From: a virus
Length of the DNA: 24,773 nt
Reading direction: 5' to 3' (one strand)
IMG/VR virus record: IMGVR_UViG_3300042691_027439
Span: 1-24,773 of that record
Shown here: in pieces, positions 1 to 7,549 of the stretch
Numbering within the stretch: position 1 is the first letter of the stretch
How the letters are laid out: the number at the start of each line of letters is the position of its first letter
Translations under genes and position numbers: made by a program
The notes under the pieces: generated by a model
The model's input: only the letters and a program-made list of their open reading frames with translations
The model's database searches: none
Told to the model about the DNA's origin: nothing

Positions 1-221
1 AAGTAAAAGCAGAAGGCAATAGTAAAACATCTGGTTATGATGCTCGTACTGGTAAAGTAGTTGATATGATTGAGGCAGGTATTATCGATCCTAAGAAAGT
101 TACAAGAGTTGCATTACAAAATGCCGTATCTGTTGCATCGATGATCTTAATGACTGAATGTGCATTAGTTAATATGCCAGAGGAAAAGAAAGAACAACAA
201 ATGCCAGATTATGGTATGTAA
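1..221 (+). CDS. groEL: GroEL chaperonin, C-terminal end (partial)
   Basis: This is the last 72 codons of a 60 kDa chaperonin (Hsp60), read in the frame that starts at base 3 and ending with TAA at 219-221; the start lies before the window. The visible part matches the GroEL C-terminal equatorial domain: a GYDA segment, then [10 protein letters not shown], then [15 protein letters not shown], then MTEC. In E. coli GroEL the Asp of the GI(L/I)DP motif lines the ATP site, and it is kept here. The usual bacterial Gly-Gly-Met tail is missing; the protein ends in a short charged stretch and PDYGM. The next genes are phage replication genes, so this is probably a phage-carried chaperonin for folding virion or replication proteins. 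Family identity is firm; that it belongs to the phage is inferred from its neighbours. Confidence 0.93.
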   Translation, partial: VKAEGNSKTSGYDARTGKVVDMIEAGIIDPKKVTRVALQNAVSVASMILMTECALVNMPEEKKEQQMPDYGM

Positions 222-224
222 TTT

Positions 225-232
225 GATAAATA
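225..232 (+). promoter_or_regulatory. Possible T4-type late promoter element (GATAAATA)
   Basis: GATAAATA differs by one base from the T4 late consensus TATAAATA. It lies in the 38-base gap between groEL and the zinc-ribbon gene. Transcription would begin near base 238, giving a leader of about 20 bases before the ATG at 260. AT-rich DNA yields such matches by chance, so this is tentative. Confidence 0.25.
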
Positions 233-259
233 GTTTATATATTAAAACAAAAGAATATT

Positions 260-493
260 ATGGCAAAGAAAGATATATCAGGAACTGGTCCAATGGAAGG
301 TAAGCGTATAAGCGCAGAAGACCTTAAAAATATCACATGTGAAAATTGTGGCGGCAGATTTTTTAGACAGGTACATGCATTTAAGCAAGTGCCTGCTATT
401 TTATCTCAACAAGGAAAGGAAGAAATTATTCCAATACCAACTTTCCGTTGTGATGACTGTGGACATATTAACGAAGAATTTATGCCTATATGA
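260..493 (+). CDS. Small zinc-ribbon protein
   Basis: This 77-residue protein has two CxxC pairs, C27/C30 (CENC) and C64/C67 (CDDC). They are separated by 33 residues that contain beta-strand-like stretches, the pattern of a zinc ribbon. The N-terminal 25 residues are polar and probably flexible. I do not recognise a named family. Zinc ribbons of this size in phages usually bind nucleic acid or a partner protein, and the position next to a clamp-loader gene fits a role in replication or transcription, but that is inference. Its stop overlaps the next start in an ATGA (490-493), so the two genes are probably translationally coupled. There is no strong Shine-Dalgarno sequence ahead of the ATG. 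Confidence 0.8.
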   Translation: MAKKDISGTGPMEGKRISAEDLKNITCENCGGRFFRQVHAFKQVPAILSQQGKEEIIPIPTFRCDDCGHINEEFMPI

Positions 494-939
494 GTACTAA
501 ACCAGCTACTATTTTTGATCACCTTGCCGGTATTACTGATAAAAAGCGTGATTGGAGTAAACTGTCAGAAGCAGATCGCAAATCATTTTCTCCATACATA
601 GTTAATCGTTGGTTATCTATGAATATAGAGTTAATTGAAATCGTTGATATGTTTCAACAGTATACTATTGGTGAGCTGGATACAAAGCATGTATATCAAT
701 TATATCATGATATTCTTCCCAAGCAAAGATTCTTTAGTAAGTATATCAAAGGCAAGTCTGAAGATAAGTTTAATAAAGAATTAATTGAAATTGTAGCATC
801 GCATTACCAGGTATCTCGTCGTGAGGCATTTGAATATATTGCGATGCTGCAAGATTCAAATCCAAAAGCCATTACTGAATTATTACGTAAGTATGGTAAG
901 GATGAAAAAGAAATTAAAAAATTATTAAAACCAGCATAG
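490..939 (+). CDS. 62: Clamp-loader small subunit, T4 gp62-like
   Basis: This 149-residue protein resembles the phage clamp-loader A subunit family (T4 gp62 and marine T4-like counterparts). The recognisable parts are an FDHLAGIT segment near residues 9-16, the SPYIVNRWLSM segment at 34-44, and a mostly helical remainder with a lysine-rich C-terminus. In T4, one gp62 joins four gp44 ATPases to load the gp45 sliding clamp for the DNA polymerase. gp44 is not in this window and would be expected upstream or elsewhere in the genome. The gene starts inside the preceding stop (ATGA) and is followed one base later by the DUF3310 gene. It is the best evidence here for a T4-like phage. The call rests on remembered family motifs, not on a search. 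Confidence 0.75.
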   Translation: MSTKPATIFDHLAGITDKKRDWSKLSEADRKSFSPYIVNRWLSMNIELIEIVDMFQQYTIGELDTKHVYQLYHDILPKQRFFSKYIKGKSEDKFNKELIEIVASHYQVSRREAFEYIAMLQDSNPKAITELLRKYGKDEKEIKKLLKPA

Positions 940-940
940 C

Positions 941-1195
941 ATGGAACAAGAATTATTACGTCATTTATCAAAAACCCAGCCTCATAAAGAAATGGTAAAT
1001 CATCCTACTCATTACGGCGGCGAGAATAGTGTATATGAAGCTATTAAAGTAATTGAAGCGTGGGACTTAGACTTTTGTTTAGGCAACGCTGTTAAGTATA
1101 TTTCTAGAGCTGGTAAAAAAGATCCGGCTAAAGAGTTAGAAGATCTTAATAAAGCAGTTTGGTATCTTAATAGACGTATCCAACAAATTCAATAA
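941..1195 (+). CDS. DUF3310 family protein (SaV-like)
   Basis: This 84-residue protein matches the DUF3310 pattern common in phages and prophages: NHPTHYGG at residues 20-27, then VIEAWDLDFCLGNAVKYISRAGKK at about 37-60 (split here by its key residues W41, N49, K52, R56 and G58), then DP, and a final helix with WYLNRRI. Family members are sometimes labelled nucleotide kinase, but no firm biochemical role is known to me. The first 18 residues come before the conserved region; an in-frame Met at residue 18 is an alternative start. The gene begins one base after the gp62-like stop, so it is probably read from the same transcript. It most likely belongs to the nucleotide or replication group of the phage. 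Confidence 0.85.
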   Translation: MEQELLRHLSKTQPHKEMVNHPTHYGGENSVYEAIKVIEAWDLDFCLGNAVKYISRAGKKDPAKELEDLNKAVWYLNRRIQQIQ

Positions 1196-1200
1196 AACAT

Positions 1201-1229
1201 TTGTTAAATTGAAATCATGTCCTTATATT
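1201..1229 (+). promoter_or_regulatory. Possible sigma70-like promoter
   Basis: TTGTTA at 1201-1206 and TATATT at 1224-1229 are 17 bases apart, a spacing that suits a host sigma70 promoter. They fill the 40-base gap before the nuclease gene. The predicted transcript would start almost on the ATG at 1236, which weakens the case. AAGGT at 1231-1235 sits directly against that ATG and is too close to be a normal ribosome binding site. Confidence 0.2.
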
Positions 1230-1235
1230 TAAGGT

Positions 1236-2174
1236 ATGAAAAATTTCCTACAATTCAATATGCGTGAGCCTAAAGAAGGCGAATGTAAGATATCATATTC
1301 TCAATTCTCCATGTATTCAACATGTCCAAAACATTGGGAATTGGCATATGTAAAGGGTTTAAGAACATTTAATCAAAGTATACATACATTGTTCGGTACA
1401 TGTTTACACGAAACACTGCAAGAGTATTTAACGGTAATGTATACAGAGTCTATTAAGAAAGCAGATAGTATTGATTTCAAAGCTGTATTAAAAGATAAAA
1501 TGTTTACTCAGTATAAAAAAGCCATGGAGCAAATGGGTAAACATTTTTCTAACAAGTTTGAACTCAATGAGTTTTATGATGACGGCGTAGCAATATTAGA
1601 ATGGATACGTAAACGTAGAGCTGAGTATTTTTCATCTAAACATGAAGAGCTTGTAGGTATCGAAGTTCCTATCTATCACCCAGTAGGTCATGAAGGTCGT
1701 CCAGTATTTATGATGGGATTCTTAGACGTTGTTATTCGCAATACCAAGACAAATAGAATAACTATATTAGATATCAAGACTAGCGGTAATGGCTGGAACA
1801 AATATCAAAAAGCAGATAAACTTAAAGCATCTCAATTAGTTTTATATAAAGAGTACTTTGGTGAACAGTTTGGCATTGACAAAGAGAGTATTGATATTAA
1901 ATACTTTATTGTTAAGCGCAAGTTAATCGAAGGTGCCATGTTTCCACAAAAGCGTGTACAAGAGTTTATTCCTGCTAGTGGTAAGCCTACTCGAAAGAAG
2001 TTGTTAACTGAAATTAATGCATTTGTAGAGTCGTCATTTAAAGAAGATGGCAGTTATAATACAGAACGTGAATATCCTGCTATCGCTGGTAAGAATTATA
2101 AACATTGCAAATATTGTGAATTTGCAGAAGATGATGAATTATGTCCAATGAAAAACAGAATAAAATTAAAATAG
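1236..2174 (+). CDS. PD-(D/E)XK nuclease, RecB/AddB/Cas4-like
   Basis: This 312-residue protein has the order of motifs of the RecB-type nuclease superfamily. It opens with YSQFSMYSTCPKHW (21-34), continues with GTCLHE giving H58, then GFLDV with D164, LDIKT with D179 and K181, and a Q200-x3-Y204 segment. These are the expected metal-binding and catalytic positions. C30 plus C291, C294 and C303 near the C-terminus form the split four-cysteine arrangement that holds a 4Fe-4S cluster in AddB, Dna2 and Cas4. It is therefore probably a single-strand DNA exonuclease used in phage recombination, replication or host DNA breakdown. It has no helicase domain. The gene is about 40 bases from its upstream neighbour and its end overlaps the longer possible start of the SLOG gene. 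Family assignment is strong; the phage role is inferred. Confidence 0.88.
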   Translation: MKNFLQFNMREPKEGECKISYSQFSMYSTCPKHWELAYVKGLRTFNQSIHTLFGTCLHETLQEYLTVMYTESIKKADSIDFKAVLKDKMFTQYKKAMEQMGKHFSNKFELNEFYDDGVAILEWIRKRRAEYFSSKHEELVGIEVPIYHPVGHEGRPVFMMGFLDVVIRNTKTNRITILDIKTSGNGWNKYQKADKLKASQLVLYKEYFGEQFGIDKESIDIKYFIVKRKLIEGAMFPQKRVQEFIPASGKPTRKKLLTEINAFVESSFKEDGSYNTEREYPAIAGKNYKHCKYCEFAEDDELCPMKNRIKLK

Positions 2175-2176
2175 GT

Positions 2177-2578
2177 ATGAAGGTAGCTATTATCGGAAGT
2201 CGAGAGTATGAAAACGTACGTAAGATTAAAGATATGTTATCTGAGTTACGTAGAAAGTTTGGCAATGAATTAGTGATAATATCAGGTGGAGCAAAAGACG
2301 GAGCAGATAAATACGCTAGGAAGTTTGCATTGGAGTTTGGAATTAAGTATAAAGAATTTAACCCAGCTCATACTCCTAGGAATTTATATAGTGCCATGTC
2401 AGACGAATATTATAGCAAACCATATCACGTAAGTCAATTTCATCATCGCAATCAATTGATTGCAAGAGATTGTGATATTATGGTTGCATTTGTTCCAAAA
2501 GATATTAAATCAACTGGGACAGTGAGTGCTATCAAATACGCAGAAAAACTAAATAAAAAGGTGGTTATCATATCGTAA
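2177..2578 (+). CDS. SLOG-fold protein (DprA/LOG/YspA-like)
   Basis: From the ATG at 2177 this is a 133-residue Rossmann-like protein. It begins MKVAIIGSRE, with GSR at 7-9. It then has SGGAKDGAD (36-44), an RN-x-LIARDCDIMVAF stretch, and STGT at 112-115. These are the nucleotide-binding signatures of the SLOG superfamily seen in YspA/DUF2493 proteins. Such proteins bind nucleotides or nucleotide-derived ligands; the exact activity here is unknown. An in-frame ATG at 2141 would add 12 residues and overlap the nuclease gene by 34 bases. I prefer 2177 because the fold starts there and it follows the preceding stop by two bases. Neither start has a clear Shine-Dalgarno sequence. It is the last gene before the glycan block. 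Confidence 0.8.
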   Translation: MKVAIIGSREYENVRKIKDMLSELRRKFGNELVIISGGAKDGADKYARKFALEFGIKYKEFNPAHTPRNLYSAMSDEYYSKPYHVSQFHHRNQLIARDCDIMVAFVPKDIKSTGTVSAIKYAEKLNKKVVIIS

Positions 2579-2582
2579 CCCA

Positions 2583-2597
2583 TATTTATAATAAATA
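2583..2597. promoter_or_regulatory. AT-only palindrome with late-promoter-like halves
   Basis: TATTTATAATAAATA is a perfect 7-base inverted repeat around a central A. Its left half reads TATAAATA on the minus strand (2583-2590), a perfect T4 late consensus. Its right half reads AATAAATA on the plus strand (2590-2597), one base off. A plus-strand start near 2603 would give a leader of about 19 bases before the ATG at 2622. It marks the entry to the glycan block. It may also simply be AT-rich spacer. Confidence 0.3.
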
Positions 2598-2611
2598 AAA
2601 AGAACGGTTAT

Positions 2612-2617
2612 AAGGAG
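2612..2617 (+). promoter_or_regulatory. Strong ribosome binding site (AAGGAG)
   Basis: AAGGAG lies four bases before the ATG at 2622. It is one of the few textbook Shine-Dalgarno sites in the window. It fixes the start of the first glycosyltransferase and suggests a high initiation rate for the first gene of the block. Confidence 0.75.
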
Positions 2618-2621
2618 TTTA

Positions 2622-4076
2622 ATGAATCAGTTACAGTTACCAAAATTACGTAAAATCGATCCAAACAGACCTAAGAAAAAGAAAATTCTTTTACTTTCCG
2701 ACGACCTTCGAATGCATTCTGGTATAGCCACAATGTCTCGAGAGTTTGTATTAGGTACCGTAAAAGAGTTTGATTGGGTACAATTAGGAGCAGCGATTAA
2801 TCATCCAGATGCAGGAAAAATGTTAGACTTATCTGCGGATGTTGCTAAAGAAACTGGCGTCGATGATGCCTCGGTTAAATTAATGCCATATAATGGATAT
2901 GGTGATGCGAATGTATTAAATTATTTGATTAATACAGAAAAACCAGATGCTATATTACATTTTACAGATCCTAGATTCTGGGGATGGTTGTATCAATTAG
3001 AACATAGTGTTCGTCAACATATTCCAATAATGTATTATAACATATGGGATGATTTGCCATATCCTCATTGGAATGAACCATTTTATGAGTCATGTGATTT
3101 AATTATGAATATATCACGCCAGACTCAAAACATTGTTAAGAATGTGTTGCGCAAATTTCCTAAAGAAGAATGGGCAGTACAGTATGTACCACATGGTATC
3201 AATGAAACAAAATACTTTCCAATTAACAAAGAACATGAACAGTATACTGAGTTTGAAAAATTTAGTACTGATTTTAAGTCTAAAAATGATATTGACTTTG
3301 TAGTATTCTGGAACAATCGTAATATCAGAAGAAAACAACCAGGTGATTTAATTCTAGCATATAAATCATTCTGTGATAAATTACCAAAAGAAAAAGCCAA
3401 TAAATGTGCTTTGCTAATGCATACTCAGCCCGTAGATGAAAATGGTACGGATTTATTTGCTGTTAAAAATGCTATTTGTCCTAATTATAAAGTAATTTTT
3501 AGTGATCGCGCCGTTGATAATAAAACTATGAACTTTTATTATAACATGGCAGATGTAACTGTTAATATTGCATCTAACGAAGGATTTGGTTTATCAGGCG
3601 CAGAATCATTGATGGCAGGAACACCTATCATTAATAATGTAACTGGTGGTCTGCAAGATCATTGTCGGTTCGAAGATGAGTCAGGTAATTGGATTGCATT
3701 TACGACAGAGTTTCCTAGTAACCATAATGGTAAGTATACTAAATGTGGCCCATGGGCAAAACCAGTATTTCCAACTAATAGATCGCTTCAGGGTTCTATT
3801 CCTACACCATATATCTTTGATGATCGTGTTCGATTTGAAGATGTAGCAGATGCTATTATATATTGGTATGAAATGTCGCCAGACCAAAGAAAAGAAAATG
3901 GATTGAAAGGACATGCGTGGGTAAATGGTAAAGAATCAATGATGTCGGCCCGTCGTATGAGTGAGCGTTTTATTGAATGTATTAATACATGTTTAACAAA
4001 CTGGACTCCAAGAAAACGATTTACATTATTTAAAGTAGAACAAGAACCAAAATTTGATAAAGTAGGAATTATATGA
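2622..4076 (+). CDS. GT-B glycosyltransferase (group 1, GT4-like)
   Basis: This 484-residue protein looks like a retaining GT-B glycosyltransferase. The N-terminal domain begins at about residue 20 with KKILLLSDDLRMHSGIA, where the Gly contributes to the usual acceptor-side loop. The second domain holds the hallmark E-x7-E: E320 and E328 within NEGFGLSGAESLMAGTP, the donor-nucleotide site of GT4-type enzymes. The first 20 residues are an extra basic tail that includes LPKLRKI at 6-12, a peptide found again twice at the C-terminus of the next gene. The start is set by AAGGAG just upstream, and the gene ends in an ATGA overlap with the next glycosyltransferase. Sugar and acceptor cannot be told from sequence. 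The basic tail may dock the enzyme to a partner. Confidence 0.85.
   Translation: MNQLQLPKLRKIDPNRPKKKKILLLSDDLRMHSGIATMSREFVLGTVKEFDWVQLGAAINHPDAGKMLDLSADVAKETGVDDASVKLMPYNGYGDANVLNYLINTEKPDAILHFTDPRFWGWLYQLEHSVRQHIPIMYYNIWDDLPYPHWNEPFYESCDLIMNISRQTQNIVKNVLRKFPKEEWAVQYVPHGINETKYFPINKEHEQYTEFEKFSTDFKSKNDIDFVVFWNNRNIRRKQPGDLILAYKSFCDKLPKEKANKCALLMHTQPVDENGTDLFAVKNAICPNYKVIFSDRAVDNKTMNFYYNMADVTVNIASNEGFGLSGAESLMAGTPIINNVTGGLQDHCRFEDESGNWIAFTTEFPSNHNGKYTKCGPWAKPVFPTNRSLQGSIPTPYIFDDRVRFEDVADAIIYWYEMSPDQRKENGLKGHAWVNGKESMMSARRMSERFIECINTCLTNWTPRKRFTLFKVEQEPKFDKVGII
2637..2657 (+). repeat. LPKL(K/R)K peptide motif, copy 1
   Basis: These codons encode LPKLRKI (residues 6-12 of the first glycosyltransferase), preceded by LQ. 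The same peptide, as LPKLKKV, occurs twice near the end of the next gene. Synonymous codons differ between the copies, so the likeness is at protein level. Confidence 0.7.
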
Positions 4077-5401
4077 AACCATTTGTAGTAGTACAAGGTC
4101 CAGTAGCGACCAGATCTGGTTATGGAAATCACACTCGAGATTTAGTAACTAGTTTAATTAAATCAGATAAGTATGATATTCAGATTGTTTCATTACCATG
4201 GGGAAATACTCCTATGGATGCATTGGAACCTAATAACACTGATCATCAGGAAATAATGAAACGCGTTGCTGTACAAAACATTACACGACAGCCTGATGTA
4301 TTTATACAGATATCTATTCCAAATGAGTTTCAACCGCATGGTAAGTATAATATTGGCGTTACCGCTGGTATTGAAACAGATCAAGTATCAGCTGAGTTCA
4401 TCGAAGGTTGTAATCGTATGAATTTAATTCTTACAACATCTGAACATTCTAAGCAAGGTTTTTTAAATTCAACATATGAGAAACGAGATAAAAATACCAA
4501 TCAATCTTTAGGTACACTTCGTTTAGAAAAACCAATTGAAGTTCTTTTTGAAGGCGTAGATTTGAATCTATATACAAAGACCAATGATGTCAATGAACTA
4601 GTGTTAAATGAACTCAATTCAATAAAAGAAGGGTTCAATTTCTTATTTGTAGGACATTGGTTGAAAGGAGAGTTTGGAGCCGATCGTAAAGATATTGGAA
4701 TGCTTATTAAAACGTTTTGTGAAGCATTTAAAAATAAGTCATCGCAAAACAAACCAGGCCTGGTTATTAAGACTAGTCATGCCACATTTAGTATTATGGA
4801 CCGAGAAGAAATTATGAAAAAGATTAACATAATAACTGCTCCATATGGCAACAATGCTCCAAGTATTTATTTATTACATGGTGACTTAACTGATGATCAG
4901 ATGAATAGTCTATATAACCATCCAAAGGTTAAAGCTATGGTATCATTTACACATGGTGAGGGGTATGGTCGTCCATTATTAGAATTTACATTATCTGAAA
5001 AGCCTGTTATTGCAAGTAACTGGTCTGGTCATATTGATTTCCTAAAGCATGCCACTTTATTACCTGGAGAGATTAAAGAAGTGCATCATTCCGCGACAGA
5101 TAATTGGATTGTCAAAGGAAGTAAATGGTTTACTGTTAACTACGTATATGCTATATCAATATTACGTGACGTCATTGATAACTATAAAACATATCTTAAT
5201 ACAGCGAAGCGTCAAGCATATGTATCTCGTACTGAGTTTAATCTAGATAAAATGGCAGAAAAGTTTTGTGAGTATGTTGATGCAGGCGTTAATAGCGTTC
5301 CTAAGCAAGTACAATTACAATTACCTAAATTAAAGAAAGTTGGAGAGACTACAGAGGTTCCAAAGATTACATTACCAAAACTTAAAAAGGTTGAAGCATG
5401 A
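4073..5401 (+). CDS. GT-B glycosyltransferase with C-terminal LPKLKK tail
   Basis: This 442-residue protein is a second GT-B type glycosyltransferase. Its N-terminal domain opens with FVVVQGPVATRSGYGNHTRD, which carries the Gly-rich loop of group 1 enzymes, and the donor domain has E296 and E304 in the E-x7-E arrangement (THGEGYGRPLLE). The last 30 residues lie outside the fold and contain LPKLKKV twice, at 417-423 and 434-440. The same peptide sits at the N-terminus of the preceding glycosyltransferase, so the two probably share a binding partner or bind each other. It starts in an ATGA overlap with the previous gene and ends in another ATGA. The sugar donor is unknown. The pairing and the shared motif suggest that the two enzymes act as a unit. 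Confidence 0.83.
   Translation: MKPFVVVQGPVATRSGYGNHTRDLVTSLIKSDKYDIQIVSLPWGNTPMDALEPNNTDHQEIMKRVAVQNITRQPDVFIQISIPNEFQPHGKYNIGVTAGIETDQVSAEFIEGCNRMNLILTTSEHSKQGFLNSTYEKRDKNTNQSLGTLRLEKPIEVLFEGVDLNLYTKTNDVNELVLNELNSIKEGFNFLFVGHWLKGEFGADRKDIGMLIKTFCEAFKNKSSQNKPGLVIKTSHATFSIMDREEIMKKINIITAPYGNNAPSIYLLHGDLTDDQMNSLYNHPKVKAMVSFTHGEGYGRPLLEFTLSEKPVIASNWSGHIDFLKHATLLPGEIKEVHHSATDNWIVKGSKWFTVNYVYAISILRDVIDNYKTYLNTAKRQAYVSRTEFNLDKMAEKFCEYVDAGVNSVPKQVQLQLPKLKKVGETTEVPKITLPKLKKVEA
5321..5341 (+). repeat. LPKLKKV peptide motif, copy 2
   Basis: These codons encode LPKLKKV at residues 417-423, preceded by LQ as in copy 1. The codons differ at synonymous positions from the copies at 2637 and 5372. Confidence 0.7.
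5372..5392 (+). repeat. LPKLKKV peptide motif, copy 3
   Basis: These codons encode LPKLKKV at residues 434-440, preceded by IT and followed by the final two residues. It is 51 bases from copy 2, with a Thr/Glu-rich linker between them. Confidence 0.7.
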
Positions 5402-5865
5402 GTTTATTAAAAGCAGAGTATGATGAAGTATCACCAATTACAGGTAATACTTGTGTGTTAGTCGAAGCAATGGATAGCGGCATGAATTCATACATATGTA
5501 TGGAATCGGGTTATGTTAGTAACGAATATTTTAAAGTAGACAGTGAAATAGTCGAACAACATGAGCAAACCTTATCACAATTAATGCGTGATGTAAAATA
5601 TATTGATGAGTCTCGTGGGTTAGTATGGTATCCGGCATATATGCAATTTGAAAATATGGTATTGTATTGTGCTGGTACTAGTAAAGCAGATTTAGAATGG
5701 GATGTTGCATTTATAGTAGCAGTCGAAGCTTCAGAGAAAGAAAAATACCCAGTCCCAGGTAAGCCAGATGAATATTTTCAGTATCGTATTGATGTTGATA
5801 ATGCAGAACGATTTATAACATTTTCGGAAGCCATGGATAAATTATATGCTAATGTTTCGATATAA
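5398..5865 (+). CDS. Conserved-looking phage protein of unknown function
   Basis: I do not recognise a characterised family for this 155-residue acidic protein. It has no signal peptide or membrane segment. The N-terminal part (SPITGNTCVL, then SYICMESGYVSNEYFK) is like short proteins I associate with marine T4-like phages. The middle has WYPAYMQFENMVLYCAG, and a C-terminal half rich in acidic and aromatic residues looks alpha/beta. Its start overlaps the previous glycosyltransferase stop in an ATGA, so it is probably made with that enzyme. It is the only gene between the two motif-bearing glycosyltransferases and the rest of the sugar block without an enzymatic signature, which makes it a candidate partner or adaptor. 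That last point is inference only. Confidence 0.7.
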   Translation: MSLLKAEYDEVSPITGNTCVLVEAMDSGMNSYICMESGYVSNEYFKVDSEIVEQHEQTLSQLMRDVKYIDESRGLVWYPAYMQFENMVLYCAGTSKADLEWDVAFIVAVEASEKEKYPVPGKPDEYFQYRIDVDNAERFITFSEAMDKLYANVSI

Positions 5866-5902
5866 TTTGGAAAATGTATAATTTATTATTATATTAAGAT
5901 AT

Positions 5903-6514
5903 ATGAAAATTAGTTATGCGATAACAGTTTGTAACGAATTGGAGGAAATTAAACGTCTAATTCCTTTTCTTTTAGAACATAAACGTACTGAAGATGAAAT
6001 TGTTGTTTTATGGGATGAAAATGGTGATCTTAAAGTTTGGGAATATGTGATTAGTATTCCTGAACCTAGACATTTTAAAGATTACTTCAATAAAAATTTT
6101 GCAGACTGGAAAAACAAATTATCATTAATTTGTAAAGGTGATTACATCTTCCAAATTGATGCTGATGAAATACCCAATGAGTACCTAATTGAATCATTAC
6201 CCGAAATATTAGAAACAAATTCTCAAGTAGAAGCATATGTTGTACCTAGAGTAAATACAGTAGAAGGTTTAACTCAAGAACATATACAAAAATGGGGATG
6301 GCATGTTAATGAAAATGGATGGATAAATTGGCCAGATTATCAATGGAGGATATATAAAAATACTCCTGATGTTAAATGGAAAAATAAAGTACATGAAGTA
6401 TTAGATGGATATAAAACTATGGCTCAACTTCCAGCATATGAAGATTTATCTTTATATCATCCTAAAACAATAGAAAGACAAGAAAAACAAAACAATTATT
6501 ATAATACATTATGA
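5903..6514 (+). CDS. GT-A glycosyltransferase, GT2-like
   Basis: This 203-residue protein is a short family 2-like glycosyltransferase. It opens with ISYAITVCNELEEI, the usual first strand of the GT-A fold, and has the metal-binding DxD in QIDADE (D86 and D88) following a KGDYIF segment. The C-terminus (YHPKTIERQEKQNNYYNTL) resembles the ends of other phage and bacterial members I recall, so the protein looks complete despite its small size. No membrane segment is present. A 37-base AT-rich gap separates it from the upstream gene, and no Shine-Dalgarno sequence is obvious. The following gene begins 15 bases after its stop. Donor and acceptor are unknown. Confidence 0.82.
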   Translation: MKISYAITVCNELEEIKRLIPFLLEHKRTEDEIVVLWDENGDLKVWEYVISIPEPRHFKDYFNKNFADWKNKLSLICKGDYIFQIDADEIPNEYLIESLPEILETNSQVEAYVVPRVNTVEGLTQEHIQKWGWHVNENGWINWPDYQWRIYKNTPDVKWKNKVHEVLDGYKTMAQLPAYEDLSLYHPKTIERQEKQNNYYNTL

Positions 6515-6529
6515 AATTTAAACAACAAT

Positions 6530-7549
6530 ATGATTAAAATAAAATTATACGAGTCAGAAAAACATCGTAATGAATGTACTTTTCGTCCATTCTTATACGC
6601 GCATAATAGTATACGCGAAATTGGAATTGAGTTTACAACTGGTGATTCATATGACTATGCATGGATAGCTCAGGCCAGTTTTATTAATAAAAAAGTATCA
6701 TTAGAGCAATCAATTAATGATGGACTAGAATTTCTTTCGAAAATTTCTGGTGACTATATGTTAATTGATGGCCAAGACTCGACATCATTAATAGGCGCCT
6801 ATGAAGTATTTAAAGAATCTAACGCCTTGTTATTGCTAAAAAATAGTCTTCTTAAAGATCGTACTTTATATAAACAAGGATGGCAATTAGGTAGATATTA
6901 TTGGGGGTCTGGCGATTATAAATTAGAGGACTTTGATATGTACTCGGATCGTATAGTACTTTCTGGTACAAATTGGTTAATGACTCATTGGGCAGGAATA
7001 CAGCCGAAGTGGTATCAGTTAGAAAAGCAATACGATATATCTGCAATGTTTCAATATCCTACTAAAGAAATGGTATATGAACATGGGCATGAACAAAGTA
7101 TTCATTATGATCGTAATCGTAAAAATGTTATTGATATTATTAATCAGTTGCCATTCAATGTAGCTAAATTAGCTAACGGAGAACGTGTATCTATTGATGA
7201 ATATTATAATCGCATAATGGCATCACGTATTATGTTAGCTCCATATGGGTATGGCGAAATGACCATACGTGATCTAGACGCTGCAATGTTTGGTGCAATA
7301 TTAATTAAACCGGATATGAGTTATATTGATACTATACCTAATATATACATTCCAGACGAAACGTATATTACATGTAAGCATGATTTTAGTGATCTGCGAG
7401 AAAAAATAGAATTAATATTAGGAAATTATAAAGATTATCAATATATTATCGAAAATGCTAGGAAGACATTTTTAGATAAAATGCATCCGCATTATTTAGC
7501 AATACACTTACATAATATTTTTAAAAACTTAACACAAATTTCTATATGA
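6530..7549 (+). CDS. Probable GT-B glycosyltransferase
   Basis: This 339-residue protein has no DxD and no evident membrane segment. The C-terminal third looks like the donor-binding half of a group 1 or exostosin-like GT-B enzyme: from about residue 230, RIMASRIMLAPYGYGE is followed by RDLDAAMFGAILIKPD, in the position where these enzymes bind the nucleotide-sugar. The first 200 residues are diverged and include several Trp-containing stretches (for example GTNWLMTHWAG). The assignment to glycosyltransferases is therefore by fold pattern and context rather than by full family match. The stop overlaps the start of the RfbH-like gene in an ATGA, which ties it to deoxysugar production. Confidence 0.62.
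   Translation: MIKIKLYESEKHRNECTFRPFLYAHNSIREIGIEFTTGDSYDYAWIAQASFINKKVSLEQSINDGLEFLSKISGDYMLIDGQDSTSLIGAYEVFKESNALLLLKNSLLKDRTLYKQGWQLGRYYWGSGDYKLEDFDMYSDRIVLSGTNWLMTHWAGIQPKWYQLEKQYDISAMFQYPTKEMVYEHGHEQSIHYDRNRKNVIDIINQLPFNVAKLANGERVSIDEYYNRIMASRIMLAPYGYGEMTIRDLDAAMFGAILIKPDMSYIDTIPNIYIPDETYITCKHDFSDLREKIELILGNYKDYQYIIENARKTFLDKMHPHYLAIHLHNIFKNLTQISI

Noticed and set aside
3125-4384. Several minus-strand frames across the first two glycosyltransferases
   Set aside because: They are mutually overlapping, lack ribosome binding sites and oppose well-supported plus-strand genes.
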